The notes under the pieces were generated by a model that was given only the letters and a program-made list of their open reading frames with translations, ran no database searches and was not told the DNA's origin. The position numbers were made by a program, and so were the translations under genes. A stretch of 6,435 bases of DNA, taken from positions 1-6,435 of the forward strand of contig JBAYVQ010000053.1 of NCBI GenBank assembly GCA_041674565.1, written 5' to 3'. Origin of the DNA: CALMFT01 sp041674565 (lineage in GTDB: Bacteria; Patescibacteriota; Gracilibacteria; Absconditabacterales; Absconditicoccaceae). Positions 5,885-6,435 of the stretch are shown in pieces (the stretch's first letter is position 1; the number at the start of each line of letters is the position of its first letter).

Positions 5885-6435
5885 ATGAAAGGGAAACGCA
5901 ATCCACACTCTATTGATAGTGTTATTACCATACCGCACCAGGATGAGAAACTGCCAGGCTTCAAACGCATTGTGGCACAGACAGTAAGAGATGTCTTTGG
6001 TATCGAACAAGAAGACGAGAGAGCATACCCATTGCAACAATTTTTGGATAACGATGATCATGGAGCTGAGCACGTCTACAATGTGTATCAAAAGGCGCTT
6101 GATATTGCCGATGCAGTGGAAATCAAAACTAAACTCAAAGTGCGTAGAGATGTCTTGTACGTCATGATAGCTTTGCACGATAGTGGCAGATTCCACACAT
6201 CCAAACCTGATCCGCAAGATACGCCAGCACAAATTGCCATCAAGAAAAAAAAAGAGGATATTGCAGATAGCAGACATGCACTTTATGGACAAGCGCAGTT
6301 GAGACTTGCATTGGAGAAGTTGGCTGATAAGGGCATCACGATAGATCCTCAGATTATTCAAGATATCAACAACTATATATACAATCATGACTACATGACT
6401 CCTATGCTCAATGGAGACAGATACACAGAACCATC
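5885..6435 (+). CDS. HD-domain phosphohydrolase, N-terminal part (cut by window end)
   Basis: The frame stays open from ATG 5885 to the end of the window (183 complete codons) with no UGA at all. Residues 57-75 (D-D-H-G-A-E-H-V-Y-N-V, with A-L-D-I-A) and 92-102 (Y-V-M-I-A-L-H-D-S-G-R) match the first and second metal-binding motifs of the HD superfamily, with His63 (or His59), His98 and Asp99 as likely ligands. His131 (R-H-A-L-Y-G) and His168 (N-H-D-Y-M) are candidates for the further histidines of this fold. HD proteins hydrolyse phosphate esters, often of nucleotides; the substrate here cannot be named. It is probably cytoplasmic, since no signal or membrane segment is seen. The gene has its own promoter in the 74-base gap after the nuclease gene. 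The ATG gives a full-length domain with about 55 residues ahead of it; no Shine-Dalgarno is clear. The 3' end lies outside the window. Confidence 0.85.
   Translation, partial: MKGKRNPHSIDSVITIPHQDEKLPGFKRIVAQTVRDVFGIEQEDERAYPLQQFLDNDDHGAEHVYNVYQKALDIADAVEIKTKLKVRRDVLYVMIALHDSGRFHTSKPDPQDTPAQIAIKKKKEDIADSRHALYGQAQLRLALEKLADKGITIDPQIIQDINNYIYNHDYMTPMLNGDRYTEP

Noticed and set aside
5681..6388. Minus-strand open frame of 235 codons
   Set aside because: It covers the nuclease end and the HD gene on the opposite strand; those plus-strand genes have clear motifs and this frame has none.

Overview
The window reads coherently only if UGA is translated as glycine (genetic code 25). That code is known from the candidate phyla Absconditabacteria (SR1) and Gracilibacteria (BD1-5/GN02) of the Patescibacteria/CPR, so the DNA most likely comes from one of these. 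Eighteen in-frame UGA codons interrupt four genes, and every gene whose end is visible stops at UAA. In two places the UGA falls where a recognisable family carries glycine: the RR-HD-G-x-x-G and SG-N-x-YG motifs of a DUF805 protein, and the G-F-I-D motif of a WG-type beta repeat. The base composition is AT-rich.

Layout, all genes on the + strand: (1) 1-670 holds no supportable gene. It carries two related short intergenic repeats (87-146) and several hairpins, some of which look like terminators for transcription on the minus strand. (2) 671-1558 encodes a DUF805 membrane protein with an extra membrane segment and a cysteine-patterned C-terminal domain, followed by a terminator. (3) 1671-2711 encodes an unrecognised 346-residue protein with its own sigma70-type promoter and terminator. 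(4) 2853-4109 encodes a 418-residue protein with a divergent internal duplication and a C-terminal WG-like repeat, again with its own promoter and terminator. (5) 4170-4547 is a gene-free stretch packed with palindromes and short repeats. (6) 4548-5810 encodes a RecB/AddB/Cas4-like PD-(D/E)XK nuclease with the four cysteines of an iron-sulfur cluster and a C-terminal part reached only by reading through one UGA. (7) 5885 to the window end encodes the start of an HD-domain hydrolase behind a clear extended -10 promoter.

The first three genes look like separate single-gene transcription units, so no operon logic ties them together. The nuclease and HD genes are ordinary housekeeping-type enzymes and use UGA rarely or not at all, whereas the DUF805 and orphan genes take roughly a quarter of their glycines from UGA. 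None of the five starts has a convincing Shine-Dalgarno sequence. A standard-code annotation would break up or shorten four of the five genes. I see no CRISPR array, rRNA, tRNA or insertion sequence.
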